Below the pieces are notes generated by a model. That model was given only the letters and a program-made list of their open reading frames with translations. It searched no databases and was not told where the DNA came from. Below are positions 4,497 to 5,385 of a DNA stretch of 5,385 nt, piece after piece. The stretch lies in assembly GCA_937896265.1 (NCBI GenBank), contig CALBMD010000410.1, positions 1 through 5,385 of the forward strand, written 5' to 3'. Numbering within the stretch: position 1 is the first letter of the stretch; every line of letters begins with the position of its first letter. The translations under genes and the position numbers were made by a program. The stretch comes from an uncultured Pseudomonadota bacterium (GTDB lineage: Bacteria; Bdellovibrionota_B; Oligoflexia; Oligoflexales; Bog-1112).

Positions 4497-5385
4497 CAGT
4501 GCCTCCCTTGCTTCATAGGGCAAGCGCCAAGTTTGATATGCTCTTCAAAGTCAGCGCGAAATTTGCGGACTGTTGATAAAGCTGGGCCAGTGACAGCATC
4601 GGCAAAGGCGCAGATAGTCTGACCTGCCATAGCGCCACAAATGCGTGCAACTTTATCAAGGTCTTCAGTGGTACCGCCACCTTTTTCAATACGGTGGAAC
4701 ATCCGCGCCAGCCAATGACTACCTTCTCGGCATTGGCTACATTGGCCACAGGATTCGTGCTCGTAAAATTTCAAGAGGCGAGCTGCAGCTTCAACAATGC
4801 AGGTAGTATCATTTATGACAATGACACCACCGGAACCAGCCATGGTACCGGCTTTGGCTAAAGAGTCGAAATCCATAGCGACATCGATTTCATCAGCACG
4901 TAACATTGGGGCAGAAGCTCCGCCGGGGATTACAGCCTTTAGCGGGCGTCCACCAAGCATGCCGCCAGCATGTTCGATAAGTTGGCGTAGCGTGATGGTT
5001 AGAGGAAGCTCGTAGACGCCCGGTCGCTCAACATGACCAGAGACACAAAAGAGACGAGTGCCTCCTGAGCGCTCAGTGCCAGCTGCAGCAAATCTCGCAG
5101 CACCTTCATTAATAAGAATAGGAATGACGCAGAGCGTTTCGACATTATTGACACAAGTGGGCATGCCAAAGGCACCAACTTGGGCTGGAAAGGGGGGCTT
5201 CACCTTCGGCTCGCCCCGTTTACCTTCAAGGCTTGATAAGAGGCCTGTTTCTTCACCACAGATGTAAGCGCCAGCGCCGCGGTAGATGAGGATATCAAGT
5301 TCAAAGTCTCGTCCTAGGATTGATTTGCCGATGTATCCTGCTGCGCGGGCTTCTTCTAGAGCTTTAGCAACGATTTCTGCCTCGC
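4496..5385 (-). CDS. nuoF: NADH-quinone oxidoreductase subunit F, C-terminal part (partial)
   Basis: NuoF is the NADH-oxidising flavoprotein of complex I: it binds NADH and FMN and holds cluster N3, the entry to the Fe-S chain. The open frame runs off the right edge; 295 residues are visible after an incomplete codon, and roughly the first third of the protein (family about 420-450 aa) lies outside. Visible residues 35-58 contain RGAGAYICGEET and SLEGKRGEP, the nucleotide and FMN-binding signature, followed by KPPFPAQVGAFGMPTCVNNVETL. A SLBB-type segment (about 110-165) with VSGHVERPGVYE and VIPGGASAPM follows. The N3 ligands C212, C215 and C218 (SCGQCSQCREG) and C258 (QTICAFADA) are all present. 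The spacing from third to fourth Cys is 40, one shorter than in E. coli by my count. GTG at 5203 is an internal Val, not a start. The TGA shares one base with the nuoG ATG. Confidence 0.98.
   Translation of the reverse strand, partial: EAEIVAKALEEARAAGYIGKSILGRDFELDILIYRGAGAYICGEETGLLSSLEGKRGEPKVKPPFPAQVGAFGMPTCVNNVETLCVIPILINEGAARFAAAGTERSGGTRLFCVSGHVERPGVYELPLTITLRQLIEHAGGMLGGRPLKAVIPGGASAPMLRADEIDVAMDFDSLAKAGTMAGSGGVIVINDTTCIVEAAARLLKFYEHESCGQCSQCREGSHWLARMFHRIEKGGGTTEDLDKVARICGAMAGQTICAFADAVTGPALSTVRKFRADFEEHIKLGACPMKQGRH
4502..4507 (-). promoter_or_regulatory. Ribosome binding site of nuoG
   Basis: GGGAGG within the last codons of nuoF has a 5-nt spacer to the ATG at 4496 and supports that start over the in-frame ATG at 4523, which would extend the protein by nine residues without family support. 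Confidence 0.75.

Noticed and set aside
4497..4523. Upstream in-frame ATG for nuoG (MPYEAREAL...)
   Set aside because: It lies deep inside nuoF, while the ATG at 4496 has GGGAGG at 5 nt and gives the expected NuoG N-terminus.
1..5385. A novel or accessory system such as defence, mobile or biosynthetic genes
   Set aside because: Every long coding frame is a standard complex I subunit in canonical order; only the nuoI-nuoJ gap is unexplained.

Overview
This window is an internal stretch of a bacterial nuo operon, which encodes the proton-pumping NADH:quinone oxidoreductase (respiratory complex I). All genes are on the minus strand, so transcription runs from right to left in the canonical order nuoF-G-H-I-J-K-L. 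nuoF is cut at the right edge and nuoL at the left edge. nuoG, nuoH, nuoI, nuoJ and nuoK are complete. The window holds no mobile element, CRISPR array, tRNA, rRNA or defence system, and I see no unknown protein-coding system. 

The organism is a respiring bacterium with near-even base composition and strong GGAGG-type ribosome binding sites. Gene order and sequence fit a Gram-negative, proteobacterium-like lineage. The unusually short NuoG (491 aa) may point to a less-studied branch, but I cannot name a genus. The first 18 bases are an exact match to the end of the Illumina TruSeq adapter. The window therefore looks like a draft or metagenome contig whose left end is untrimmed adapter, and nuoL stops there for technical reasons. 

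Layout from right to left (direction of transcription): nuoF 5385-4496 (NADH/FMN and N3 cluster subunit, partial); nuoG 4496-3021 (clusters N1b, N5, N4 and N7 plus a reduced C-terminal domain); nuoH 3034-1949 (membrane quinone-site subunit); nuoI 1947-1450 (two [4Fe-4S] clusters, N6a and N6b); a 165-nt non-coding gap 1449-1285 with strong inverted repeats; nuoJ 1284-772; nuoK 766-464; nuoL 461-19 (partial); adapter 18-1. 

Electrons pass from NADH through FMN on NuoF, along the Fe-S chain in NuoG and NuoI, to quinone at the NuoH interface. NuoJ, NuoK and NuoL belong to the proton-translocating membrane arm. Apart from the nuoI-nuoJ gap the genes overlap or lie within 5 nt of each other, which suggests translational coupling. 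The gap is the one stretch not explained by coding. It contains four mutually complementary segments that can form alternative hairpins and is the best candidate for follow-up.
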